Shown one piece after another: positions 7,896 to 16,268 of a stretch of DNA of 64,000 nucleotides (position 1 is the first letter of the stretch; the number at the start of each line of letters is the position of its first letter). The stretch comes from Humitalea sp050632385. GTDB taxonomy: Bacteria; Pseudomonadota; Alphaproteobacteria; Acetobacterales; Acetobacteraceae. Under the pieces are notes generated by a model, which did no database searches, was not told where the DNA came from, and saw only the letters and a list, made by a program, of their open reading frames with translations. A program made the position numbers and the translations under genes. The DNA lies in NCBI RefSeq assembly GCF_050632385.1, contig NZ_CP192599.1, positions 5,022,001 to 5,086,000 on the forward strand, read 5' to 3'.

Positions 7896-8590
7896 TGGCC
7901 TGGCTGGCCCTGGGCGGCGTCGGGCTGATCGCGGTGTTGTTGCTGCTGCGCGGCTTTGCCAACGCCCCCCCGGCCGCGGTCCGGCGTGGCGGGGCTTGGC
8001 TGCTGGGCGGGCTGGGGTTGGCGATCGCGCTGCTGCTGATCGTCTCCGGCCGTGCCGGCCAGGCCTTTGGCGCGCTGGTGCTGTTCGGGCCGCTGGTCCT
8101 GCGCTGGTATCGGTCCTGGCAGCAGGCCCGGACCTTCGCCACCGGCGGGCGCGCCCATGCGGGCGGGGTCAGCACGGTCGAAACCGCGACCCTGACCATG
8201 ACGCTTGATCACGATAGCGGCACCATGACGGGCGCGATCAGTCGCGGCGACCATGCCGGGCAGTCGCTGGCCGACCTGGCGCTGCCGCAGGTCCTGGCGC
8301 TTTTGGCCGATTGCCAGGCCAGTGACCCGGAAAGCGTACCGCTGCTGGAAGCCTGGCTGGACCGCGCCGACCCCGACTGGCGCGACCAGCCACAACCGCC
8401 GCGTGCGGCCGGCGGGGCCATGGACCGGACCGAGGCACTGGCCATCCTGGGCCTGCCCGACAACGCGACGCCCGAGCAGATCAAGGCCGCGCATCGGCGC
8501 CTGATGGCCCAGGCCCATCCGGACCGGGGCGGCAGCGATTGGCTGGCCGCGCGGATCAATCAGGCGCGGGACCTTCTTCTGGGCGATTGA
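7895..8590 (+). CDS. Membrane-anchored J-domain (DnaJ-like) protein
   Basis: A 231-residue protein. It has hydrophobic segments at about 2-18, 33-50 and 57-68, a soluble middle, and a C-terminal J-domain (about 168-231) with the HPD tripeptide at 208-210 (AQAHPDRGGSDW) that stimulates Hsp70 ATPase. The membrane anchor followed by a C-terminal J-domain resembles TIM14/Pam18-type and DjlC-like proteins. It would recruit DnaK to the inner membrane. It overlaps the VWA gene stop (TGATG), and its downstream neighbour is galU. Confidence 0.8.
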   Translation: MAWLALGGVGLIAVLLLLRGFANAPPAAVRRGGAWLLGGLGLAIALLLIVSGRAGQAFGALVLFGPLVLRWYRSWQQARTFATGGRAHAGGVSTVETATLTMTLDHDSGTMTGAISRGDHAGQSLADLALPQVLALLADCQASDPESVPLLEAWLDRADPDWRDQPQPPRAAGGAMDRTEALAILGLPDNATPEQIKAAHRRLMAQAHPDRGGSDWLAARINQARDLLLGD

Positions 8591-8661
8591 TAGCCCCGGC
8601 TTGCCCGTTGGGGGGGCAGCGTGGCACTCCTTCCTCAACCCACGCCAGCCAAGGAATTGCC

Positions 8662-9534
8662 GTGTCGATCAAGCCGCTCAGGAAAGCCGTGTTCCCCGTG
8701 GCCGGCCTCGGCACCCGTTTCCTTCCCGCCACCAAGCAGATGGCCAAGGAAATGCTGCCGGTGGTGGACAAGCCCTTGATCCAATACGCGGTTGAGGAAG
8801 CCCGCGCCGCCGGGATCGAACAGTTCTGCTTCGTCACCGGCCGCGGCAAGACCATGCTGGTGGATCAGTTCGACGTCGCCTACGAGCTGGAACACGTGCT
8901 GCGCGAACGCAACAAGACCAAGGAATTGGAGATGTTGCACGCCCAGGCGCTGCCGCCGGGGGCCATCGTCTCCACCCGCCAGCAGGTGCCGCTCGGCCTC
9001 GGCCACGCGATCTGGTGCGCCAGGTCCTTCATCGGCGATGAACCTTTTGCGATCCTGTTGCCCGACGACTTGATGCAATGCGACGTGTCCTGCACCAAGC
9101 AACTCGCCGACGCCTATTACGCGACCGGCGGCAATGTCGTGGCGGTCGAGGAAGTGCCGCGCGAGATCGTCAACCGCTACGGCGTCATCGCCCCCGGCGC
9201 CACCACCGGCAACCTGGTGGAAATCAAGGGCCTGGTCGAAAAGCCCAAGGTCGAGGAAGCCCCATCGAACATCACCGTCATCGGCCGCTATGTGCTGATG
9301 CCGGAGGTGATCGGCCACCTGTCGCGGATGGAACGCGGCGCGGGCAATGAAATCCAACTGACCGACAGCATGGCCAAGCTGATCGGCGCCCAGCCCTTCC
9401 ATGGCGTGCTGTATGAGGGCCGGCGGTTCGATTGCGGCGACAAGATCGGCTATCTGGAAGCACAGATCGCCTTCGCCCTGAAGCGGCCCGAGATGGCGGA
9501 TGCCGTCCGCGGCTTCCTGAAGACCTATACCTGA
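8662..9534 (+). CDS. galU: UTP-glucose-1-phosphate uridylyltransferase GalU
   Basis: A 290-residue enzyme making UDP-glucose from UTP and glucose-1-phosphate for envelope polysaccharides and glycolipids. The nucleotidyltransferase signature FPVAGLGTRFLPATKQMAKE lies near the N-terminus, followed by EMLPVVDKPLIQYAVEE, LLPDDL and a GLVEKPK region, all normal for GalU. I chose GTG 8662 because AAGGA at 8651-8655 is well spaced and the protein then starts at the family position (SIKPLRKAVFPVAG). The phosphohexomutase follows 23 bp later, a logical pairing since it supplies hexose-1-phosphate. Confidence 0.95.
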   Translation: MSIKPLRKAVFPVAGLGTRFLPATKQMAKEMLPVVDKPLIQYAVEEARAAGIEQFCFVTGRGKTMLVDQFDVAYELEHVLRERNKTKELEMLHAQALPPGAIVSTRQQVPLGLGHAIWCARSFIGDEPFAILLPDDLMQCDVSCTKQLADAYYATGGNVVAVEEVPREIVNRYGVIAPGATTGNLVEIKGLVEKPKVEEAPSNITVIGRYVLMPEVIGHLSRMERGAGNEIQLTDSMAKLIGAQPFHGVLYEGRRFDCGDKIGYLEAQIAFALKRPEMADAVRGFLKTYT

Positions 9535-9557
9535 TTCCCCTTGAGGACTCCTCCGGC

Positions 9558-10973
9558 ATGACCAGCTTTCGCCACGACTTCCACCCGACATCCCTGCGCG
9601 AATACGACATCCGCGGCATCGTCGGCCAAACGCTTTCGGCCGAGGACACGTTTGCGATCGGCCGCGCCTTCGGCACGATCGTGGCGCGCAATGGCGGCAG
9701 CCATGTCGTGACCGGGCGTGACGGGCGCTTGTCGTCGCCGATGCTGGAGGCGGCGCTGATCGAAGGGCTGATGGCCAGCGGGATGAAGGTCACCAGCGTC
9801 GGCTGCGGCCCGACGCCGATGCTGTATTATGGCCTGTATCACTTCGGTGCCGATGGCGCCGCGATGATCACCGGCAGCCACAACCCGCCGAACTACAATG
9901 GCTGCAAGATGATGCTGGGCAAGAAGCCCTTCTTCGGCACGCAGATCCAGGACCTCGGCCGCATGGCCGCGACCGGCGATGTCGTGACGCCGGACCAGCC
10001 GGGCAGCCAGACGAGCGTCGATCTGCGCCAGGACTACATGCACCGCATGTTGAAGGATTACGACGGCGGCGAGCGGAAGCTGAAGGTGGTCTGGGATCCG
10101 GGCAATGGCTCGGGCGCCGAAATCACCCGCATGATGGTCAAGCATTTGCCGGGCGAACACATCGTCATCAATGGCGAAATCGACGGCAATTTCCCGAACC
10201 ACCACCCCGACCCGACCGTGCTGAAGAACCTGGAGCAGATGATCGCCCAGGTCCACGAACACGGCGCCGACCTGGGCATCGCCTTCGACGGCGACGCCGA
10301 CCGCATCGGCATCGTGGACAATGAGGGCGTGATGTTCTTCGGCGACCAGCTGCTGGTCGTGCTGGCGCGCGACGTGCTGCGCGATCACCCCGGCGCCACC
10401 ATCATCGCCGATGTGAAGGCCAGCCAGTTGCTCTTCGATGAAGTCGCCAAGGCCGGCGGCCAGCCGCTGATGTGGAAGACCGGGCATTCGCTGATCAAGG
10501 CCAAGATGGCTGAAACCGGCGCCCCCCTGGCCGGCGAAATGTCGGGCCACGTCTTCTTCGCCGACAAGTGGTACGGCTTTGACGACGCGCCCTATTCCGC
10601 CATCCGCCTGCTCGGCATCGTCGCGCGCATGACCGGCAAACTTTCGGATGTGCGCCACGCCTTCCCGGTGCTGCTGAACACCCCCGAACTGCGCTTCAAC
10701 TGCCCCGACGAACGCAAGTTCGACGTGGTGGCGGAGGTGAAGGCGCGCCTGGCCGCCGAGGGTGCCAAGGTCAACGATGTCGATGGCGTGCGCGTGCTGT
10801 CCGACGATGGCTGGTGGCTGCTGCGTGCCTCCAACACCCAGGCGGTGCTGGTGGCGCGTGCCGAAGCCTCGACCGAGGCCGGGCTGGAACGGCTGAAGGC
10901 GCAGATCGCCGCCCAGGTCGTCGCCAGCGGGCTGACCGCGCCCGATTTTTCGGGCGAGAACGCCGGGCACTAA
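9558..10973 (+). CDS. Phosphomannomutase/phosphoglucomutase (alpha-D-phosphohexomutase)
   Basis: A 471-residue enzyme interconverting hexose 6- and 1-phosphates (AlgC/ManB/Pgm-type). Motifs are REYDIRGIVG at the start, the phosphoserine loop TGSHNPPNYNG, the metal loop FDGDADRIG, the sugar-specificity region GEMSGHVFF and the C-terminal phosphate site RASNTQAVLVARAEA. The E-M-S specificity loop is shared by bifunctional PMM/PGM enzymes. It starts at ATG 9558, 23 bp after galU, so an operon supplying UDP-glucose and mannose-1-phosphate is likely. The next gene starts at the base after its stop codon. Confidence 0.92.
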   Translation: MTSFRHDFHPTSLREYDIRGIVGQTLSAEDTFAIGRAFGTIVARNGGSHVVTGRDGRLSSPMLEAALIEGLMASGMKVTSVGCGPTPMLYYGLYHFGADGAAMITGSHNPPNYNGCKMMLGKKPFFGTQIQDLGRMAATGDVVTPDQPGSQTSVDLRQDYMHRMLKDYDGGERKLKVVWDPGNGSGAEITRMMVKHLPGEHIVINGEIDGNFPNHHPDPTVLKNLEQMIAQVHEHGADLGIAFDGDADRIGIVDNEGVMFFGDQLLVVLARDVLRDHPGATIIADVKASQLLFDEVAKAGGQPLMWKTGHSLIKAKMAETGAPLAGEMSGHVFFADKWYGFDDAPYSAIRLLGIVARMTGKLSDVRHAFPVLLNTPELRFNCPDERKFDVVAEVKARLAAEGAKVNDVDGVRVLSDDGWWLLRASNTQAVLVARAEASTEAGLERLKAQIAAQVVASGLTAPDFSGENAGH

Positions 10974-11327
10974 GTGGGCTGGCCGCTCTTCGTCTACGGC
11001 ACGCTGCTGGATGCGGCGGTGCTGGCGGCGAAAAGCGGCGATCCCCGGCTGCCGTCGCGCGCCCGCCCCGCCTGGGTCGATGGCATGCGCCGCGTGGCGT
11101 TTCGCGGCACGCCCTACCCGACCCTGCTGCCGGGGGTGGGGCGGGTCGCGGGCCGCCTGGTGCGCCCCACGCCCGCCGCGCTGCGGCGGCTGGCGGTCTA
11201 TGAAGGCCCCGCCTATCGCCTGCACCCGTTGCGCGTGACCACGCCGCGCGGCCCCGTCAGGGCGCGCGCCTGGATGGTCGCCCGGCGCCACGCCGATCCG
11301 GCAAAAACCTGGAAGCCTGCCGCATGA
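10974..11327 (+). CDS. Gamma-glutamylcyclotransferase-like (AIG2/GGCT-fold) protein
   Basis: A 117-residue protein with the typical entry LFVYGTLLD (5-13) and the conserved acid Glu77 in VYEGPAYR. These define the GGCT-like fold of AIG2, ChaC-like and butirosin BtrG cyclotransferases, which release 5-oxoproline from gamma-glutamyl amines. It starts with GTG directly after the TAA of the mutase gene (TAAGTG) and ends by overlapping the next ATG by 4 bp, so it is embedded in an operon and translationally coupled. Substrate is unknown. Confidence 0.8.
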   Translation: MGWPLFVYGTLLDAAVLAAKSGDPRLPSRARPAWVDGMRRVAFRGTPYPTLLPGVGRVAGRLVRPTPAALRRLAVYEGPAYRLHPLRVTTPRGPVRARAWMVARRHADPAKTWKPAA

Positions 11328-11875
11328 TCCTCGAAGGTCCCCGCGTCACCCTGGCCCCCTTGGCCGAGGGCGATCGCCCCGCCTTTGCCGCGATCAACGC
11401 CGATCCGGCGGTGATGCGCCATTTTGCCAGCGCCATGACCCGCGCCGAAAGCGATGCCTTCCAGGACCGGATCGCGGCACATTTCGCGGAACACGGCTTT
11501 GGGTTCTGGGGGGTGTTCGATCGGCGATCGGGCGCGCTCGCGGGGCTCTGCGGCCTGGCGCATATTCCCTGGGACGCCCATTTCACCCCGGCGGTCGAAA
11601 TCGGCTGGCGCCTGGCACCGGCCTTCCAAGGCCAGGGCCTGGCCGAGGAAGCCGCCCGCCTGGCGCTGGCCACCGGTTTTGGGCAGTTGCGGCTGCCGGA
11701 GATCGTGGCCTTCACCGTGCCGGCGAATACCCGCTCCGTCGCGCTGATGCGCCGCCTCGGCATGGTCGCCGATGGCGGCTTCGACCATCCACGCCTGCCG
11801 CCGGACCACCCGCTGCGGCCGCATCTGCTGTACCGGCTTTCACGAGCCGACTGGGTCGCGCGGGTGTTTTCCTAG
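11324..11875 (+). CDS. GNAT acetyltransferase, RimJ/RimL type
   Basis: A 183-residue protein. It opens with LEGPRVTLAPLAEGDRPAF, as usual for the Acetyltransf_3 (RimJ/RimL) branch, has the EIGWRLAPAFQGQGLAEEA acetyl-CoA motif A (Q/R-x-x-G-x-G/A) and closes with VPANTRSVALMRRLGM. It probably N-acetylates a small molecule or a protein N-terminus. It overlaps the preceding stop by ATGA. A 260-bp spacer follows. Confidence 0.88.
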   Translation: MILEGPRVTLAPLAEGDRPAFAAINADPAVMRHFASAMTRAESDAFQDRIAAHFAEHGFGFWGVFDRRSGALAGLCGLAHIPWDAHFTPAVEIGWRLAPAFQGQGLAEEAARLALATGFGQLRLPEIVAFTVPANTRSVALMRRLGMVADGGFDHPRLPPDHPLRPHLLYRLSRADWVARVFS

Positions 11876-12080
11876 CTGTTTGGTCCCGGATTTTGATGGT
11901 GCAGTCTTCTCCAGCAGGTGGAAGGAACAGGACAACAACCTGCGGCGCCCCGCGAAGATCCAACAGATGGGCCTCCAGGAGATTGCGCTCGACCCGCGGG
12001 CCGTGCGGTCCCTTCTGGCCAAGATCAGCGCCCCCGCCCAGTTCGGCGGGCCGTTAGACACATGCAGGTTGGGATTACCC

Positions 12081-12124
12081 TTGACAGTGGTTGCGACTTG
12101 AAACACCTTTTGCATACGTATGCA
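12081..12124 (+). promoter_or_regulatory. Candidate promoter and LacI-type operator of the hpsN-like operon
   Basis: TTGACA at 12081-12086 is a perfect -35 hexamer; the -10 at 17 bp spacing (CACCTT) is weak. Just downstream, TGCATACGTATGCA (12111-12124) is a perfect 14-bp palindrome with a central CG, the hallmark of LacI-family operators. It lies 11 bp upstream of the first start codon, where a bound repressor would block transcription or initiation. The third gene of the operon encodes a LacI-family protein, so autoregulated repression is the natural reading. Confidence 0.6.
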
Positions 12125-12135
12125 GGGAGAGAGCA

Positions 12136-13443
12136 ATGATTTACCACTTGAAGCGGGGCCGCGACGCCCAGGCCGCGGCGAACGACGAGGCCCAGGTTCG
12201 CACGACAGTCGAGGGAATCCTCGCTGATGTCGCAAAGCGCGGCGACGCCGCCGTGCGCGAGCTCTCCGTCCGCTTCGACCGTTGGGACCGCGCGGACTAC
12301 CGCCTGACCGACGCCGAAATCCGCGACTGCCTTTCGCAGCTCTCCACCCGCGACCTTGAGGACATCCGCTTCGCGCAGGATCAGGTGCGCAACTTCGCCC
12401 AGGTCCAGCGCGACGCGCTGCGCGATGTCGAGGTGGAGACGCTGCCCGGCGTCGTGCTCGGGCACAAGAACATCCCGGTCAATGCGGTCGGCTGCTACGT
12501 GCCGGGGGGCAAGTATCCGCTGCTCGCCTCGGCGCATATGTCGGTGCTGACGGCGAAGGTCGCCGGCTGCGCGCGGATCGTGACCTGCGCGCCGCCCTTC
12601 GAGGGAAAGCCGGCGCCGGCGATCGTCGCCGCGCAGCACCTGGCCGGCGCGGATGAAATCTACTGCCTGGGCGGCGTGCAGGCGATGGCCGCCATGGCAC
12701 TCGGCACCCAGACGATCGCGCCGGTGGACATGCTGGTCGGTCCGGGCAATGCCTATGTCGCCGAGGCCAAGCGCCAGCTCTTCGGCCGCGTCGGCATCGA
12801 CCTTCTCGCCGGCCCGACGGAGACGCTCGTCATCGCCGATGAGACGGTGGACGCCGAGATCTGCGCCACCGACCTGCTGGGCCAGGCCGAGCACGGCCCG
12901 AACTCCCCCTCGATCCTGCTGACCACGTCGGAAAAGCTCGCGCGCGAGACGATGCGGGAGATTGAGCGCCTGCTCGGCATCCTGCCCACCGCCGGCATCG
13001 CCCGAAAGGCCTGGGAGGATTTTGGCCAGGTCATCCTCTGCGATTCCGAGGAGGAGATGGTGCGCGAGGCCGACCGCATTTCCTCCGAACACGTGCAGGT
13101 CATGACGCGCGATCCCGATTACTTCCTCGCCAACATGACCAATTACGGCGCGCTGTTCCTCGGCCCGCGCACCAACGTCGCCTATGGCGACAAGGTGATC
13201 GGCACCAACCACACGCTGCCCACGGGCAAGGCCGCGCGCTACACGGGCGGGCTCTGGGTCGGCAAGTTCCTCAAGACCGTGACCTACCAGCGCGTGCTGA
13301 CCGACGCGGCCTCGGCGCGGATCGGCGAAGTCTGCTCGCGGCTCTGCATGCTGGAGGGCTTCGTCGGCCACGCCGAGCAGGCGAACGTGCGCGTCCGTCG
13401 CTACGGCGGGCGCAACGTGCCCTACGGCCAGGCGGCGGAGTAG
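12136..13443 (+). CDS. HisD-family dehydrogenase, HpsN-like (sulfopropanediol 3-dehydrogenase type)
   Basis: A 435-residue NAD-dependent zinc dehydrogenase of the histidinol dehydrogenase family. It has AVGCYVPGGKYP, the metal-binding QAEHGPNS (Gln250, His253), the catalytic pair Glu318-His319 in SSEHVQVM, and GTNHTLPTGKAARYTGGLWV. The segment AARYTGGLWVGKFLKTVTYQ matches HpsN (2,3-dihydroxypropane-1-sulfonate to sulfolactate) better than biosynthetic HisD. Context supports catabolism: no other his gene is nearby, and an SDR, a LacI regulator and an SsuABC-like transporter follow. The ATG at 12136 has GGGAGAGAG in front. The substrate is inferred; another polyol or amino alcohol is possible. 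Confidence 0.8.
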   Translation: MIYHLKRGRDAQAAANDEAQVRTTVEGILADVAKRGDAAVRELSVRFDRWDRADYRLTDAEIRDCLSQLSTRDLEDIRFAQDQVRNFAQVQRDALRDVEVETLPGVVLGHKNIPVNAVGCYVPGGKYPLLASAHMSVLTAKVAGCARIVTCAPPFEGKPAPAIVAAQHLAGADEIYCLGGVQAMAAMALGTQTIAPVDMLVGPGNAYVAEAKRQLFGRVGIDLLAGPTETLVIADETVDAEICATDLLGQAEHGPNSPSILLTTSEKLARETMREIERLLGILPTAGIARKAWEDFGQVILCDSEEEMVREADRISSEHVQVMTRDPDYFLANMTNYGALFLGPRTNVAYGDKVIGTNHTLPTGKAARYTGGLWVGKFLKTVTYQRVLTDAASARIGEVCSRLCMLEGFVGHAEQANVRVRRYGGRNVPYGQAAE

Positions 13444-13449
13444 CCGGCC

Positions 13450-14214
13450 GTGGAGCTTCCCGCCGGACCCTCCTTCCGGCTCGACGGCAGGCGCGCCCTG
13501 GTCACGGGCGCGGGGCGCGGGATCGGGCTTGCCGCCGCGGCGGCGCTCGCGGAGGCGGGCGCGCATGTGACCCTCGCCGCGCGCTCGGCCGGGGAGATCG
13601 AGGCGGCGGCAGCGGCGATCCGCGCCCGTGGATGGGCGGCGGAGGCGCTGGTCCTCGACGTGACGGACATCGATGCGGCGGCGGGCGCCGTCGCCGCGGC
13701 GGCGCCGTTCGACGTGCTGGTGAACAACGCCGGCACGAACCGGCCGAAGCCTTTTACGGAGGTGACGGCCGAGGATTTCGACGTGGTGATGGGCCTCAAC
13801 CTCCGCGCCGCCTTCTTCCTGGCGCAGGCGGTGGCGGGGCGGCTGCTCGGCGCGGGGCGGCCGGGTTCCATCGTCAATATCTCCTCCCAGATGGGTCATG
13901 TCGGCGCGGCCAGGCGCTCGATCTACTGCGCCTCGAAATGGGCGATCGAGGGGCTGACCAAGGCCCTGGCGGTCGAGCTTGGGTCGGCCGGGATCCGCGT
14001 GAACACGGTCTGCCCGACCTTCATCGAGACGCCGATGACCCGGCCCTTCCTCGCCGATGCGGGTTTCCGCGAACAGGTGCTGTCCAAGATCAAGCTCGGC
14101 CGGCTCGGCCGGGTGGAGGATGTGACCGGCGCGATCGTCTATCTCGCCTCCGACGCCGCGGCGCTGGTGACGGGCAGCGCGCTGCTGGTGGACGGGGGCT
14201 GGACCGCCGAATGA
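13450..14214 (+). CDS. SDR-family NAD(P)-dependent oxidoreductase
   Basis: A 254-residue classical short-chain dehydrogenase with the nucleotide site TGAGRGIG, structural NNAG, catalytic Ser in NISSQMG, and Tyr159-x3-Lys163 (YCASK), ending in the usual VTGSALLVDGGW. It probably oxidises a hydroxyl of the same substrate handled by the HisD-like enzyme. In known DHPS pathways a 2-hydroxyl dehydrogenase accompanies HpsN, so this could be the functional equivalent. It starts at GTG 13450, 6 bp after the upstream stop, and its stop overlaps the LacI start. Confidence 0.88.
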   Translation: MELPAGPSFRLDGRRALVTGAGRGIGLAAAAALAEAGAHVTLAARSAGEIEAAAAAIRARGWAAEALVLDVTDIDAAAGAVAAAAPFDVLVNNAGTNRPKPFTEVTAEDFDVVMGLNLRAAFFLAQAVAGRLLGAGRPGSIVNISSQMGHVGAARRSIYCASKWAIEGLTKALAVELGSAGIRVNTVCPTFIETPMTRPFLADAGFREQVLSKIKLGRLGRVEDVTGAIVYLASDAAALVTGSALLVDGGWTAE

Positions 14215-15362
14215 GCGCGCGGCCGCCTAGGCCACCTGGGCGGCCGGTCAATGCCCATGAGGTGGCGCGGCTCGCGGGCGTGTCGCAGTCGGCGGTCTCG
14301 CGGACCTTCACGCCGGGCGCGAGCGTCGCGCCGGCGATGCGCGAGAAGGTGCTGGAGGCGGCGCGGGTGCTGGGCTACCGGCCGAACCTGATCGCGCGTT
14401 CACTGATCACGCGCCGCTCGCGCATCGTCGGCGTCGCGGTCGGCTACCTCCGGAACCAGTTCTACTCGGAGGTGCTGGAAGTGCTGTCGGAGCGGCTCCA
14501 GGCCCGGGGCTACCACCTGTTGCTCTTCATCGCGCCGCAGCGTGGCGACGCCGACCCCCAGCTTGAGGAGGTCCTGCACTACCAGGTGGACGCGCTGGTG
14601 CTGCTCTCCGCCACGCTCTCCTCGCGGCTCGCGGCGGAATGCTGCGCCAACGGCGTGCCGGTGGTGCTGTTCAACCGCACCACGCGCGGCGCGGGGATCG
14701 AGAGCGTCACCGGCGACAACCTGGCGGGCGGGCGCCGCGTCGCGGAATTCCTGGTGGCGGGCGGGCATGAGCACTTTGCCTTCGTCGCCGGGCTTGCCGA
14801 TTCCTCGACCGGGCGTGACCGCGAGCGCGGCTTCCGCGAGGGGTTGGCGGCGCATGGCGTCACGCGGATCGAGCGTGTCGAAGGGGACTATGACTTCGAG
14901 CAGGCGGGTCGGGCGGCGGATGCGCTTTTCGCGCGCCCGCAGCGGCCGGACGCGGTGTTCTGCGCCAATGACCACATGGCTTTTGCCGTGATGGACGCGG
15001 CGCGGCGCCGGCATGGGCTGCGGGTGCCGGAGGATGTGTCGATCATCGGCTTCGACGACGTCGGCCCGGCGCATTGGGCTGGCTACGACCTCACGACCTA
15101 CTCGCAGCCGGTCGGGCCGATGGTGGAGGCGGCGGTGGCGCTGCTGGAGGCGCGGCTGGCGGATTCCGCGGCGCCGGCGCAGCACGTGGTGGTGCCGGGC
15201 GAGCTTGTCGTGCGCGGCTCGGCGCGCGTGCCGCGCGACATCGTCGCGTGCGAGGGGCGCCGGGTATGGCGCGGCGACGCCGCCCCGGCTGGTAGCCCCA
15301 GCGGCCGCAATGCGGCGCAGAGTGATCTCGAGGCTTTCAGCCCTGAAAACGGAGGCAGGTGA
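14211..15362 (+). CDS. LacI-family transcriptional regulator
   Basis: A 383-residue protein with an N-terminal helix-turn-helix (NAHEVARLAGVSQSAVSR, 14-31), hinge helix RPNLIARSL (58-66) and a periplasmic-binding-protein-like effector domain (IVGVAVGYLRNQFYSEVLE onward, with DAVFCANDHMAF and SIIGFDDVG). The last 40 residues are an unusual disordered extension. It overlaps the SDR stop by 4 bp. The CpG-centred palindrome at 12111-12124 is its likely operator, and the effector would be a pathway substrate or intermediate. Confidence 0.92.
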   Translation: MSARPPRPPGRPVNAHEVARLAGVSQSAVSRTFTPGASVAPAMREKVLEAARVLGYRPNLIARSLITRRSRIVGVAVGYLRNQFYSEVLEVLSERLQARGYHLLLFIAPQRGDADPQLEEVLHYQVDALVLLSATLSSRLAAECCANGVPVVLFNRTTRGAGIESVTGDNLAGGRRVAEFLVAGGHEHFAFVAGLADSSTGRDRERGFREGLAAHGVTRIERVEGDYDFEQAGRAADALFARPQRPDAVFCANDHMAFAVMDAARRRHGLRVPEDVSIIGFDDVGPAHWAGYDLTTYSQPVGPMVEAAVALLEARLADSAAPAQHVVVPGELVVRGSARVPRDIVACEGRRVWRGDAAPAGSPSGRNAAQSDLEAFSPENGGR

Positions 15363-15485
15363 CGTCGGAGGTCGCTATCGGAGCGGGGCATGACGAATGC
15401 GGCCGACCCGATGGAGGACTTTGAGACAGGGCGGCACCTGCTGTCCTTTAGGCTGGGCCCATCTATCGCCTCGCCATCGGCGGCA

Positions 15486-16268
15486 CTAGCCGTAGATGCG
15501 ACGCACGACACGCTCCAGCAGCGCAACCATCGCGAATTGTGCCAGCCCGATAGCGCAGAGCAGCGCGACGGCAGCCAGGATCAAGGCGGTCTCCGCCTGT
15601 GCCCCGGCAAAAAGGATCAGGTAGCCGAGGCCCCGCTGCGCCGTGATGAACTCGCCGACGATCACGCCGATCATCGACATGGTCACGGCGATCTTCATGC
15701 CCGCGAAGATGTGCGGCAGCGCATAGGGAAAGCGAATGGTGCGGAAGACCTGCCAGCGCGTCGCCGACAGCGAATTGGCAAGGCGCAGCATGTCCGATGG
15801 GACTTCCGACAGCCCCTGCGACGTCGCGACGACCAGGGGGAAGAAACTGATGAAGGTCGCGAAGGCGAGGCGTGACGGTGCGCCGATGCCCAGCCAGACG
15901 ATGAAGAGCGGGGCCAGGGCGACCTTCGGGATCAGTTGGAAGATCACCAGGTGCGGGTAGATCGCCTCCCGCAGCAGGCGCGAATAGGTGATCGCGACGG
16001 CCAGCACGATGCCCAGCGCCGTAGCGATCGCGAAGCCCAGCAAGGATTCGACGAAGGTCGGCCAGGCGTGCTGCAGCAGCAGCGGCATGTTGTTCGACAG
16101 GATCAGCCAGACCGCCTTTGGCGGCGGCAAGATGACCGGCGGAATATTCCCGTAAGCGACCACCAGGTGCCAGGCGAGCAGACACAGCAGCGCAGTCGCG
16201 ATCGGCAACAGCACCCCGCGAAGCCAGACGAGCCGGCGCAGCAGGGATGTGGTGGCCGGGCGGGTCAT
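15486..16268 (-). CDS. ABC transporter permease, SsuC/TauC-like
   Basis: A 260-residue inner-membrane protein with about six hydrophobic segments and the permease EAA-type loop (SLSATRWQVFRTIRFPYALP) that docks to the ATPase. The BPD_transp_1 family member fits aliphatic sulfonate, taurine or nitrate importers, and the paired binding protein is of NMT1/THI5 type. Its start overlaps the stop of the ATPase gene (ATGA at 16265-16268). Part of a minus-strand pair divergent from the binding-protein gene at 17358. Confidence 0.9.
   Translation of the reverse strand: MTRPATTSLLRRLVWLRGVLLPIATALLCLLAWHLVVAYGNIPPVILPPPKAVWLILSNNMPLLLQHAWPTFVESLLGFAIATALGIVLAVAITYSRLLREAIYPHLVIFQLIPKVALAPLFIVWLGIGAPSRLAFATFISFFPLVVATSQGLSEVPSDMLRLANSLSATRWQVFRTIRFPYALPHIFAGMKIAVTMSMIGVIVGEFITAQRGLGYLILFAGAQAETALILAAVALLCAIGLAQFAMVALLERVVRRIYG

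Noticed and set aside
9525..11291. Long minus-strand open frame opposite the phosphohexomutase gene
   Set aside because: The plus strand encodes a complete phosphohexomutase and a GGCT-like protein; the antisense frame shows no domain.
11876..12080. Possible gene or IS remnant after the acetyltransferase gene
   Set aside because: A short frame (reading SSRWKEQDNNLRRPAKIQQ) exists but has no ribosome-binding site, no homology I can name and no inverted repeats.
12025..13899. Long minus-strand open frame opposite the HpsN-like gene
   Set aside because: Only His/Arg/Gly-rich filler sequence; the plus strand carries conserved zinc and catalytic residues.
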